Assembly (NCBI RefSeq): GCF_937921625.1
Contig: NZ_CAKZTI010000037.1
Location: 1-22,995, forward strand
Origin: an uncultured Campylobacter sp.
Lineage (GTDB): Bacteria; Campylobacterota; Campylobacteria; Campylobacterales; Campylobacteraceae
Length of the DNA stretch: 22,995 nt
Reading direction: 5' to 3'
The notes beneath the pieces are model-generated. The model was not told the origin of the DNA. It was given only the letters and a program-made list of their open reading frames with translations, and did not search any database. The number at the start of each line of letters is the position of its first letter. The stretch's first letter is position 1. A program made the position numbers and the translations under genes. This document shows positions 7,731 through 15,896 of this stretch, in pieces.

Positions 7731-9368
7731 ATGGCAAAAGAGATTATTTTTTCAGACGACGCAAGAAACAGGCTCTACGCTGGCGTTAGAAAGCTAAACG
7801 ATGCGGTAAAAGTTACTATGGGACCTCGCGGTCGCAACGTATTGCTTCAAAAAAGCTTCGGCGCTCCTGCAATCACAAAAGACGGCGTAACCGTCGCTAA
7901 AGAGATCGAGCTAAAAGATACGCTCGAAAACATGGGCGCTTCTTTGGTGCGCGAGGTAGCGAGCAAAACCAACGATCAAGCGGGCGACGGCACTACGACC
8001 GCGACTGTGCTAGCTCACGCGATCTTTAAAGAGGGCCTACGTAACGTAACTGCGGGCGCAAATCCGATCGAGGTTAAGCGCGGTATGGATAAATTTAGCG
8101 CTGCGATCATCGAGGAGCTAAAAAAATCATCTAAAAAAGTAAGCGGCAAAAAAGAGATCGCTCAGGTCGCTACGATCTCTGCGAACAACGATAGCTCCGT
8201 CGGCGATCTGATCGCAGACGCGATGGAGAAGGTCGGTAAAGACGGCGTCATCACCGTAGAAGAGGCAAAATCGATCAATGACGAACTAACCGTAGTCGAG
8301 GGAATGCAGTTTGACCGCGGCTACCTAAGCCCGTATTTCATCACAAATGCAGAAAAAATGCTAGTTGAGCTTAGCTCGCCGCTAGTTTTGCTATTCGATA
8401 AGAAAATTACGAATTTAAAAGATCTGCTACCAGTTTTGGAGCAGGTTCAAAAAAGCGGCAAACCGCTTCTAATCATCGCCGAGGATATCGAGGGCGAGGC
8501 GCTTGCGACTTTGGTTGTAAATAAACTTCGCGGCGTGCTAAACATCTCCGCGGTCAAAGCCCCTGGATTTGGCGATCGCAGAAAGGCGATGCTTGAAGAT
8601 ATCGCGATTTTAACGGGCGGCACCGTCATCAGCGAGGAGCTTGGCAGAACGCTAGAAAGTGCTTCTATGGCCGATCTTGGACAAGCCGAGCGCATCGTGA
8701 TCGACAAAGATAACACAACTATCGTGGGCGGCGCGGGCAAGAAAAAAGATATCGATGCGCGCGTTTCGCAGATCAAAGCTCAGATCGCCGAAACTACGAG
8801 CGATTACGACAAAGAGAAGCTTCAAGAGCGCATGGCTAAGCTTAGCGGCGGCGTCGCGGTCATCAAGGTGGGCGCTGCGACCGAAACCGAGATGAAAGAG
8901 AAAAAAGACCGCGTGGACGACGCTCTAAACGCAACCAAAGCAGCCGTAGACGAGGGTATAGTAATCGGCGGCGGCGCTGCGCTAATCAGAGCTGGACTTA
9001 GCGTAAAGCTAGCTCTAAGCGGCGACGAGCTTATCGGTGCGGACATCGTTAAGCGTGCGCTTTTCGCTCCACTTCGCCAGATCGCCGAGAATGCGGGATT
9101 TGACGCGGGTGTCGTAGCAAATAAGGTCGAGCAGGGCTCAGACAAAAAATTTGGCTTCAACGCCGCAAACGGCGAGTACGTCAATATGTTTGAGGCAGGT
9201 ATCATCGATCCAGTCAAGGTTGAGCGTATCGCGCTTCAAAACGCGGTCTCCGTCGCAAGCCTACTTCTAACGACCGAAGCGACCGTAAGCGAGATTAAAG
9301 AGGAGAAACCTGCAATGCCTCCAATGCCTGATATGGGCGGAATGGGTGGCATGGGCGGAATGATGTAG
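7731..9368 (+). CDS. groEL: chaperonin GroEL
   Basis: Full-length 545-residue 60-kDa chaperonin that folds cytosolic proteins in an ATP-driven double ring with GroES. Family motifs are present: VTMGPRGRNVLLQKSFGAPAITKDGVTVAKEI near residues 28-60, the nucleotide-binding GDGTTTATVLA near 85-95, the apical-domain stretch LLIIAEDIEGEALATLVVNKLRG, and IVIGGGAALIRA near 410-420. The C-terminal tail is the usual Gly-Gly-Met repeat ending GGMGGMGGMM, which lines the cavity floor. AAAAGGA precedes the ATG. Codon use favours AT-ending codons more than the neighbours do in places, as expected for a highly expressed gene. Confidence 0.99.
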   Translation: MAKEIIFSDDARNRLYAGVRKLNDAVKVTMGPRGRNVLLQKSFGAPAITKDGVTVAKEIELKDTLENMGASLVREVASKTNDQAGDGTTTATVLAHAIFKEGLRNVTAGANPIEVKRGMDKFSAAIIEELKKSSKKVSGKKEIAQVATISANNDSSVGDLIADAMEKVGKDGVITVEEAKSINDELTVVEGMQFDRGYLSPYFITNAEKMLVELSSPLVLLFDKKITNLKDLLPVLEQVQKSGKPLLIIAEDIEGEALATLVVNKLRGVLNISAVKAPGFGDRRKAMLEDIAILTGGTVISEELGRTLESASMADLGQAERIVIDKDNTTIVGGAGKKKDIDARVSQIKAQIAETTSDYDKEKLQERMAKLSGGVAVIKVGAATETEMKEKKDRVDDALNATKAAVDEGIVIGGGAALIRAGLSVKLALSGDELIGADIVKRALFAPLRQIAENAGFDAGVVANKVEQGSDKKFGFNAANGEYVNMFEAGIIDPVKVERIALQNAVSVASLLLTTEATVSEIKEEKPAMPPMPDMGGMGGMGGMM

Positions 9369-9966
9369 CCCTCATAGGAGCGTCATTCGGCGCTCCTATG
9401 CCATTGAAACGGCGCTGCGAGATTTTGCAGCGTTCCGCAATGCCTTATGTGCGGCGATATTGTAGCTACACGCCGCTAAAATGAGATGTGCCGCGTTTTT
9501 AGATACGTCTGAAGCGCGGCGATTTATTATGAATTAACGATTAAGTGGTGTAATTTTTAGTCGCCGCATGATCTCGCAAATTTCGTATCTCACCGCAAAT
9601 TTGCGGTTTTGCCGCATTATCCTTTAAATTTAAAAACTTTATCTGAGCTTGCTTTTTACCTTAAATTCTGACTTGCCGCTCAAAATCTAAGCGCAGAATT
9701 CTAAAACTTTAAAATTTTTCAGCTCTCCTTCTTAAGCGCTTACAAGATAAAATTTTTGCCGTGACGTCATATTTTTAGTGTGATAAAATTCTATTGCCAA
9801 ACAGAATTCTAGCTGCGGAATTTTTAAAACTTAGCCTTTATCCAGGTTTTTATTTGGCGATACGGCTTGGAATTAGAGCTGAAATTTCATAGCCTCACTC
9901 ATTAAATTTAACGCGGCTTAATCTAAGCTTTGCTAAATTTCGCCTAAAATCATGGAAAGGAAAATG
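9369..9966. other. 598-bp gap after groEL with four stem-loops
   Basis: No gene is visible. The left part holds four successive inverted repeats: 9373-9400 (ten pairs); 9413-9432 (CGCTGC/GCAGCG, six pairs); 9451-9476 (GCGGCG/CGCCGC, with the palindrome TGTAGCTACA inside); and 9490-9520 (GCCGCG/CGCGGC). The right part, from about 9540, is AT-rich with AAATTT words and leads to the promoter region of the next gene, where no clear -10 box stands out. Confidence 0.6.
9373..9400 (+). terminator. stem-loop just after groEL
   Basis: Perfect ten-pair inverted repeat: CATAGGAGCG, eight-base loop, CGCTCCTATG. It starts four bases after the groEL stop codon. No T run follows, so it may end transcription without a U tract or protect the 3' end of the message. 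It is the first of four inverted repeats in a row. Confidence 0.55.
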
Positions 9967-11031
9967 ATGAAAAATTTAGCTCGTATTTTTTTAATTGCGT
10001 TCATTTTGGCGAGTTTTTCTAGCGCTTTTGCCGCTCAGCAAAGCCATAAATCGCCCGCTGCGTTGCAAAACCATAAATATAAAATTTCATCTCAAAATTT
10101 GCGAGCCAAAGATCATCCGAGTAAAAATACCTCGGCAAAATCCTCTGCCGAGCCGCATGCTAAAGAACCTGCAAATGCTAAAAGCCTTTCAAATTCCAAG
10201 TTCACAAAAAATACGCGCGCATCTGGAAATTCTACTAAAAATTCCACGCAAAAAAGTGCGAAAAATTTTACTAAAAATCCCGGGCAAAATTTCGCATCGC
10301 ATTCTGCGAGAAATAAAGCATCTAGGCGCCCGGCTAATCAATCAAACAGCCAGAATGGAGCTAGCAAGAGTCTAGTCACGACGCTGATGCGTTTGCCAAA
10401 GGCCCGCATCTATGAGGATGAGGTGCCAAACGCCCGCGATACGGAGCAAACTTACAGAGGCGCAGATATGCGGAGAAGCGCAAGCGCGCAAACTCACAGA
10501 GGCGCGGATGATCAGACCGGCAAAACCGTAGACGCACAAGCTCGCAAATTAACGACGACTCGAATTGCACAGCCGCAAGCTCGCTACGGCTATAGTGCGA
10601 CTCGTTCTGGCACTATGGAGCATACAGCTGCATCTCATTCGAGCGCCACGAAATATATGGCTCGTCAAAATGCTCGCGCGCCCTATCTTCCCACATCTGC
10701 TCGCTCTAGTCGTGCGATAGGGCGCCTTAGCGGTAGCGCGCTTGGTAAAATACCGTCGCCAGAGCGGGGTAATGCGCTAGGACAAGGTGCTGCGATGCAT
10801 TATGATGAGCGTTGGGCGAAGCCCGCTCCACAGCCTTATGAGCCTGCGCCTGAGACTGAGAAAAAGCGCGGGTTGATATTTTCGTCGCAGTGGGGTCCTG
10901 CCGCACCGAAAAGTAAGTGGCAGCAGCACGAAGCCCCGACGGATGACGCTTCGTCGCGCAATGAGTCGGTGATGGATATGCTGCAGGACAAGATGAGCAG
11001 GGTCAAGGTGAATATGGAGCTAGTGCGCTAG
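9967..11031 (+). CDS. secreted basic low-complexity protein, unknown function
   Basis: A 354-residue protein with a clear signal peptide (KNLARIFLIAFILASFSSAFA, cleavage likely after AFA at about residue 22). The mature N-terminal half (residues 25-130) is almost pure Lys, Asn, Ser, Ala and Thr, with loose repeats such as KFTKNT, NSTKNS, SAKNFTKNPGQNF and SARNKAS. The middle is rich in Arg, Ala, Thr and Gln. The C-terminal 90 residues are more ordered-looking (EPAPETEKKRGLIFSSQWGPAAPKS, then a helix ending SRVKVNMELVR). I see no catalytic motif or known domain. The start is ambiguous: ATG 9967 is best spaced from GGAAAGG at 9954-9960, with ATG 9964 and ATG 9952 as alternatives. It is likely exported and intrinsically disordered; binding of nucleic acid or cell wall is only a guess from its charge. 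Confidence 0.7.
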   Translation: MKNLARIFLIAFILASFSSAFAAQQSHKSPAALQNHKYKISSQNLRAKDHPSKNTSAKSSAEPHAKEPANAKSLSNSKFTKNTRASGNSTKNSTQKSAKNFTKNPGQNFASHSARNKASRRPANQSNSQNGASKSLVTTLMRLPKARIYEDEVPNARDTEQTYRGADMRRSASAQTHRGADDQTGKTVDAQARKLTTTRIAQPQARYGYSATRSGTMEHTAASHSSATKYMARQNARAPYLPTSARSSRAIGRLSGSALGKIPSPERGNALGQGAAMHYDERWAKPAPQPYEPAPETEKKRGLIFSSQWGPAAPKSKWQQHEAPTDDASSRNESVMDMLQDKMSRVKVNMELVR

Positions 11032-11804
11032 CCTAGGCGGCACGCCAGCGCAATTTATATGCATAGGCGGTTTAAATTTTGCTGCCTCTATAGGATCGCG
11101 ATACTGGCGCGGTGTGCAAACACGAACGGCTGACGTTTTTTCGGCTTTGCCGCCGTGCGAAAAATGCCCTACTGCTGCAATTAAAAATAAAATTTTCATA
11201 TTTCATCCATGCGCTTTGAAATTTCACGGCTGCATGCCGCGCTGCTAGGATAAACCAGACTACACTCGTTTTGCGCGAGCGGGCACTGTGACGATACTGC
11301 TGTTAAAATTTCACCGAAATTTCAAGAGCTTAATTTTGTAATTTTACGTCGCAGGACTTCGCTTGCCTGCTAAGTTTGCGGAATTTTGCTTGGCTGTGTA
11401 GTTTGATAAATTTTACTTGCCATCAAATTTTGTAGAGTTTCGCTTGCTGCTGGAATTTTTAGAATTTTATTAGATGGCGGAATTTTATAGAGCTCTATTC
11501 GCTCAAATTTCGCGACGAAATGAAATTTTTTGCAAGCGTAAAAGCAAAATTTAGCGAGTGAAATTCTGCAGACGAAATTTTAGCGGCGGTCAAATGGTGC
11601 TTTGTTAATCGTTAGGATCCATTGTTTGCGCGGACTATAATAAATTTCGCGTAAATCACGGCTTTGCTATGCTTTTTATTTTCCCTCATCGCGGCTTTTA
11701 TTATAATCCTGTAGGCGAAATTCTACGGCGGGTGGCGAGCGCGAATTATTAAATTTTAACCCCATTTTGAATAAAATAGCGCAAAAAATTCTAAAGGCTT
11801 AAAT
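11032..11804. other. 773-bp gap before ispG with degenerate tandem repeats
   Basis: No gene is visible on either strand. Part of the gap is built from imperfect tandem units of about 27-28 bp (separate repeat entry). The rest mixes GC words with AAATTT words. Near the right end, TAAAAT at 11772-11777 could be the ispG -10 element. Confidence 0.55.
11361..11497. repeat. degenerate tandem repeat, period about 27-28 bp
   Basis: Units begin near 11361, 11388, 11415, 11442 and 11470. Most open with a GCTTGC-like word and close with a (G)AATTTT-like word (for example GCTTGCCTGC...GGAATTTT, GCTTGGCTG...AAATTTTA, GCTTGCTGC...GAATTTTA). The even spacing argues for tandem duplication followed by divergence rather than chance. 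It does not encode a visible protein. Confidence 0.5.
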
Positions 11805-12872
11805 TTGAAAAATCGCTATCCGACCCGCCAAATCTCCGTCGGCTCCGTCAAAATCGGCGGCGGCGCGCCCATCTCCGTGCAGTCGATGAGCTTTTCTAAA
11901 ACGAAGGACGTGGAGGGCACGCTAGAGCAGATTAACCGCCTGTATTTCGCTGGCTGCGACATCGTGCGCTGCGCCGTGCTCGATAAGCAGGATGCGGACG
12001 CGCTCGCACGCATCAAAAAAAGCTCGCCGCTTCCCATCGTAGCGGACATCCATTTTAATTTTCGCTTGGCGCTGCAGGTTGCGGAGTTTGTCGATGCTAT
12101 CCGCATCAATCCCGGCAATATCGGCGGCATGGACCGTATCAAGGAGGTCGTGCGCGCGTGCAAAGCTCGCAGCTTGCCCATCCGCATCGGCGTAAATTTG
12201 GGCTCGCTTGAGGAGCAGTTTGAGCAAAAATACGGCCGCAGCGTGGAGGCGATGGTGCAAAGCGCGCTGTATAACGCCGCACTACTGCAGGACGAGGACT
12301 TTAGCGACATCGCGATCTCGCTAAAGACTTCGGACGCGCCGAGTACGGTGGCTGCGTATCGCGCGCTGCGCCCGCTATGCGAGTATCCTTTTCATCTGGG
12401 CGTGACCGAGGCGGGGACGAAATTTCATGCGAGCATCAAGAGCGCAATCGCGCTGGGCACGCTTCTGATGGAGGGGATCGGCGATACGATGCGCGTGAGC
12501 ATCACGGGCGAGCTTGAGGAGGAGATCCGCGTCGCGCGCGCGATCCTGCAGGACGCGGGCGTGCAAAAAAGCGGCGTCAATATCATCTCGTGCCCTACCT
12601 GCGGGCGTTTGCAAAGCGATCTGCTAAGCGCGATCAAAATCGTCGAAGAAAAAACCGCGCACATCAAAACGCCGCTAAATATCAGCGTCATGGGCTGCGT
12701 GGTAAATGCGATCGGCGAGGCGAAGGGCGCGGACGTGGCGATCGCGTTCGGCAACGGGCGCGGCATCGTGATGCGCCACGGCGAAGTGGTCGCTAAACTC
12801 GAGGAGAGCAAGCTCGTGGAGCGGTTTTTGCAAGAGGTCGAGGACGAGGTGCGGGCTCGCGAAGGAGCGTGA
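11805..12872 (+). CDS. ispG: 4-hydroxy-3-methylbut-2-enyl diphosphate synthase IspG (GcpE)
   Basis: This 355-residue iron-sulfur enzyme of the non-mevalonate (MEP) isoprenoid pathway converts the cyclic diphosphate MEcPP to HMBPP. The N-terminal TIM-barrel part has RQISVGSVKIGGGAPISVQSM, ADIHFNFRLAL and IRINPGNIGG. The C-terminal 4Fe-4S domain has the ligands C263, C266 (ISCPTCGR), C298 (MGCVVN) and E305 (IGEAKGAD), matching the three-Cys, one-Glu set of E. coli IspG, followed by GRGIVMRHGEVV. The start codon is TTG at 11805, set by TAAAGG seven bases upstream; no in-frame ATG fits. It is flanked on both sides by long gene-free gaps, so it is probably transcribed alone. Confidence 0.96.
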   Translation: MKNRYPTRQISVGSVKIGGGAPISVQSMSFSKTKDVEGTLEQINRLYFAGCDIVRCAVLDKQDADALARIKKSSPLPIVADIHFNFRLALQVAEFVDAIRINPGNIGGMDRIKEVVRACKARSLPIRIGVNLGSLEEQFEQKYGRSVEAMVQSALYNAALLQDEDFSDIAISLKTSDAPSTVAAYRALRPLCEYPFHLGVTEAGTKFHASIKSAIALGTLLMEGIGDTMRVSITGELEEEIRVARAILQDAGVQKSGVNIISCPTCGRLQSDLLSAIKIVEEKTAHIKTPLNISVMGCVVNAIGEAKGADVAIAFGNGRGIVMRHGEVVAKLEESKLVERFLQEVEDEVRAREGA

Positions 12873-12909
12873 GGGCCGCGGAGCACCCGGTTTGCTAAAG
12901 TCTTTATTG

Positions 12910-12928
12910 CGCGCGGCTCAGCCGCGCG
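12910..12928 (+). terminator. strong GC stem-loop after ispG
   Basis: CGCGCGGC-TCA-GCCGCGCG, a perfect eight-pair stem with a three-base loop, 37 bases after the ispG stop codon. There is no T run on the 3' side, so it is either a U-tract-independent terminator or an RNA-stabilising hairpin. Confidence 0.45.
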
Positions 12929-12993
12929 GATCGGCGTTTGGGCGCGTTGGGTTCACTGCGGTTCGTTTAGGCTCATCAACACAGCGTGTCTGA

Positions 12994-13220
12994 GGCGTAA
13001 AATTTTAAAATTTAATTCCGAGGCGACGCTTTTAAATTTGAGCCTTTGGGAATGCGGCCTGGAATTTTGGTTTTGAAATTTTAGCTCTAGGATTTCGTTT
13101 TGGAATTTTGGGTTTGAAATTTTAACTTTGCAATTCGCCGTGAAATTTTATTTTAAAATTTGAGCCTTGCGATTCGGTGCTAAATTTGCGGCGTGAAATT
13201 TCGATACGTAAAATTTTAAA
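12994..13220. repeat. degenerate tandem repeat, period about 40 bp
   Basis: Similar blocks recur near 13021, 13061, 13102, 13142 and 13181, with a partial unit before 13021. A typical unit has GGAATTTTGG or GAAATTTTA, then TTTGAAATTTTA or AAATTTGAGCC, then a word like TTGCGATTCG or TTTGGGAATGCGG. The best-matching pair is 13061-13101 and 13102-13140 (GGAATTTTGG, then TTTGAAATTTTA). The units have diverged considerably but keep regular spacing. Confidence 0.55.
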
Positions 13221-13799
13221 CCATAGAGCTCAGTGGCGTAAAATTTCAAGGCACGGCGCGGGAGTCAGCCGCATTAAATTTAGCGTGACGGACGCACCGT
13301 TTGTGAAACAGCGAGCGAGCGTTAAATTTAAATGCCACGGCATTTGGCTCATTGTTTAAGGCGTTTGAAAAATTTCAGATCGCGACGTTTCGGTTTAAAT
13401 TTAGCAAAGTTCGCTCGCCGCAGCTTGGGCGCGAAATTTAATGCCCGAGCCGGGGGGCGCCAAATTTTTAATATGCGGGCTTAAAATTTTAAAGAATTAT
13501 AAGCCCTAGCGAAATTTCAAGCTCTATGAAATTTCAAAATTTTAAATCCGCCGCGGCTGCCTTTAGGCGCAGCTTTAAATAGCCGCGGTGTGTGCGGCAT
13601 AAGAGCGCAGCGGCTTAAAATCACGTGGCTTTTGGAAGCGCGAAATTTTCAAAGCTGCGATAGTTCTAAGGTCTCGCGACGAGCGTTCAAAGCCGCATCG
13701 GTTTTCAAAAGCGCTGGACCGGGGGCTGCGGATTAAAATTTACGATTTTATAGAGCTTAAAATTTAGACGCGCAAAAGCGCGCGAAACGAGGGGAAGCG

Positions 13800-15896
13800 A
13801 TGGTAACGAAGCAGAATGTGCCTGCAAATTTATACGATCTGGATATGGAGCGCGCGATTTTAAGCTCGCTTTTGCAAAACGAGGACGCATACGGCGAGCT
13901 GAGCGAGATAATCTCGGTCGGCGATTTTTTCTACAAGCCGCACGCCGACATCTACGAGGCGATCGTCAAATGCTCCTCGCACAACGAGCCGATCGCGCCG
14001 AGCTTCGTTAAAAAATGGCTAGCCGAGCGCTACGACGATGGCGCATTTACCGAGGTCGTAGCCACCAGCGGCGTGGTCGATGCCCCAAAATACGCGCTCG
14101 AGCTGCGCGAAAAATCGATCAAGCGCTCACTAATCAAGGTCGCGCACGAGATCCCTTCGATGGTAAACGAAGCCGTGCGCAGCAAGGACACCGCCGATAA
14201 AATCAGCTCTAAAATTTACGAGCTCATCGACGAGGAGCGCCACGGCGGCATCAAAAAATCGCACGAGATTATCGCCGACGTGGTAGAGGAGCTGAAACGC
14301 CAAAAGGCGCTCGCAGGCTCGGAGCTCGTGGGGTTGGATACGGGCTTTCGCTTCCTAAACGACTGCACGAAGGGGCTAAAGCCCGGCGAGCTCATCATCA
14401 TCGCCGCTCGACCCGGCATGGGCAAGACCGCCTTTGCGCTAAATTTGATGATGAAAACGCTGCAAAGCGGCAAAGGCGTCGTATTTTTCTCGCTCGAGAT
14501 GCCCTCCGTGCAGCTGATGTATCGCATACTAAGCGCGCTTAGCTCGATCCCGCTAAGCGACATAATGAGCGCCAAGCTCAGCGACGACGATTGGACGCGC
14601 TTCAACGACGCCTGCGACGCGGTGCTGAATATGCCGCTTTTCGTCTATGACAGCGGCTATGTAAACATCCACCAAGTCCGCACCCAGCTGCGCAAACTCA
14701 AAGCCGCGGACGCCAATATCGAGCTTTGCGTGATCGATTACATCGGACTTATGACGAGCACGAGCAACTACTCCGAGCGCCACCTGCAAATCGCCGAAAT
14801 TTCACGCGGACTCAAGCTCTTAGCACGCGAGCTAAACATCCCGATCATCGCGCTGTCGCAGCTAAACCGCTCGCTTGAGGCGCGCTCGAACAAACGCCCG
14901 ATGCTAAGCGATCTGCGCGAAAGCGGCGCGATCGAGCAGGACGCCGATATCATACTTTTCGTCTATCGCGATGAGGTTTATAAAGAGCAGATGGAGCGCG
15001 AGCGCATTTCGCGGCTGGAGGCCGAGGGCAAGGACGCCGGCGAGCCCGTGTTTAGGCGCAACGACTATCAGGAAAAAGCCGAAATCATCGTCGGCAAAAA
15101 CCGCTCGGGCGAGGCGGGCAGGACGATCGAGGTGGGCTTTCAGGGCAGATTTACCCGCTTCGTCGATACGAGCTTCGGCGGTGAGCCCAGCGAGAGCGCG
15201 ATCTTTAACGAAAACGACAATCTCGACTACGTCTCGCAGCTGCAAGATCAGGGCTTTGAGGAGCCTGCTGCGCCGCGTCTTGATACGGCACAGCAGGGTG
15301 CAGCGCAGAATTTACAGCAAAATTTAACGCAGAATTTTAATGAAGCTCAAAATTTTAACGAAGCGCAAAATAGCGGCGTAAATTTAAATACAAGCTCCGC
15401 TAGCGCTCGAAACTCCGGAGTAAATATCGATTTTGATGAGATGCCTAGCTTTGGCGAAAGCAGTGAGCAGGACGGCGAGGAGATAGACGGCGAGTCTAAA
15501 TTTAGCGCAGGGCATGACCTGGCAGAGGCGCAGCACGTATCACAGAAGCAAGAATTTGGGGAGCAAAATTTAGATGATGCAATAGCTGGCATCGTCGCGC
15601 CCGAAACAAATGCGCATAAAAATTTAGCGGGTACTCCACGAGGCGTAAAAGATACATCGCGGGGCACGAAAGGCGCGCGGCAAGGTGCAAAAGGCGCATC
15701 GCAAGAGGCAAAGAACACGCAGCAAAAGGACGCTGCGTATTTTGAAAGAGGCGAGGGCGATGAGCGGCCTTTTGAGGCGCAAGAGGACGAGGCGAAATTT
15801 AAACCCGCGCCGCCTTTAAATATCGAAGAGATGGGCATTCCAAAGATCAATGAGGCAAACAGGCTCGATGACGACGACGCGCCGCTGGATCTGTGA
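13800..15896 (+). CDS. dnaB: replicative DNA helicase DnaB with long C-terminal extension
   Basis: Hexameric 5'-3' helicase that unwinds DNA at the replication fork and works with primase. The N-terminal primase-binding domain (about residues 1-110) starts PANLYDLDMERAILSSLLQ. The RecA-like domain has Walker A RPGMGKTAFALN near residues 204-215, FFSLEMP, Walker B ELCVIDYIGLM, and SQLNRSLEARSNKRPMLSDLRESGAIEQDAD. The core ends near KNRSGEAGRTIEVGFQGRFTRF at about residue 455, where most DnaB proteins stop. About 240 further residues follow, low-complexity and rich in N, Q, E, S and A, with NFNEAQ twice in tandem and a run of heptad-like RGTKGA/RQGAKGA units. AGGGGAA precedes the ATG. Its end overlaps the next gene by 29 bases. 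Confidence 0.95.
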   Translation: MVTKQNVPANLYDLDMERAILSSLLQNEDAYGELSEIISVGDFFYKPHADIYEAIVKCSSHNEPIAPSFVKKWLAERYDDGAFTEVVATSGVVDAPKYALELREKSIKRSLIKVAHEIPSMVNEAVRSKDTADKISSKIYELIDEERHGGIKKSHEIIADVVEELKRQKALAGSELVGLDTGFRFLNDCTKGLKPGELIIIAARPGMGKTAFALNLMMKTLQSGKGVVFFSLEMPSVQLMYRILSALSSIPLSDIMSAKLSDDDWTRFNDACDAVLNMPLFVYDSGYVNIHQVRTQLRKLKAADANIELCVIDYIGLMTSTSNYSERHLQIAEISRGLKLLARELNIPIIALSQLNRSLEARSNKRPMLSDLRESGAIEQDADIILFVYRDEVYKEQMERERISRLEAEGKDAGEPVFRRNDYQEKAEIIVGKNRSGEAGRTIEVGFQGRFTRFVDTSFGGEPSESAIFNENDNLDYVSQLQDQGFEEPAAPRLDTAQQGAAQNLQQNLTQNFNEAQNFNEAQNSGVNLNTSSASARNSGVNIDFDEMPSFGESSEQDGEEIDGESKFSAGHDLAEAQHVSQKQEFGEQNLDDAIAGIVAPETNAHKNLAGTPRGVKDTSRGTKGARQGAKGASQEAKNTQQKDAAYFERGEGDERPFEAQEDEAKFKPAPPLNIEEMGIPKINEANRLDDDDAPLDL

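Larger units (their letters stand above)
12873..13799. other. 927-bp gap between ispG and dnaB
   Basis: No convincing gene. The left part holds the GC hairpin, then a degenerate tandem repeat of about 40 bp (12994-13220). The remainder alternates AAATTT/AAAATTTT words with GCG-rich words. The open frame at 13177-13359 lacks a ribosome site and lies partly inside the repeat. This is the longest gene-free stretch of the window. Confidence 0.6.

Noticed and set aside
9995..10375. Second open frame of 126 codons within the secreted basic protein gene
   Set aside because: It is a shadow of the low-complexity coding sequence; it has no ribosome site, while the other frame has a signal peptide and a good start.
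11135..11165. Inverted repeat TTTTTCG/CGAAAAA considered as a terminator
   Set aside because: The T run precedes the stem on the plus strand and the stem has only two GC pairs, so it does not fit an intrinsic terminator for the gene to its left.
12994..13220. Possible CRISPR array or plasmid-type iterons
   Set aside because: The units are too diverged and have no constant repeat with unique spacers; there are no cas genes, and no initiator gene other than chromosomal dnaB is nearby.
13177..13359. 60-residue open frame in the ispG-dnaB gap
   Set aside because: No ribosome site, begins inside the 40-bp repeat, and its composition follows the AAATTT background rather than a protein.
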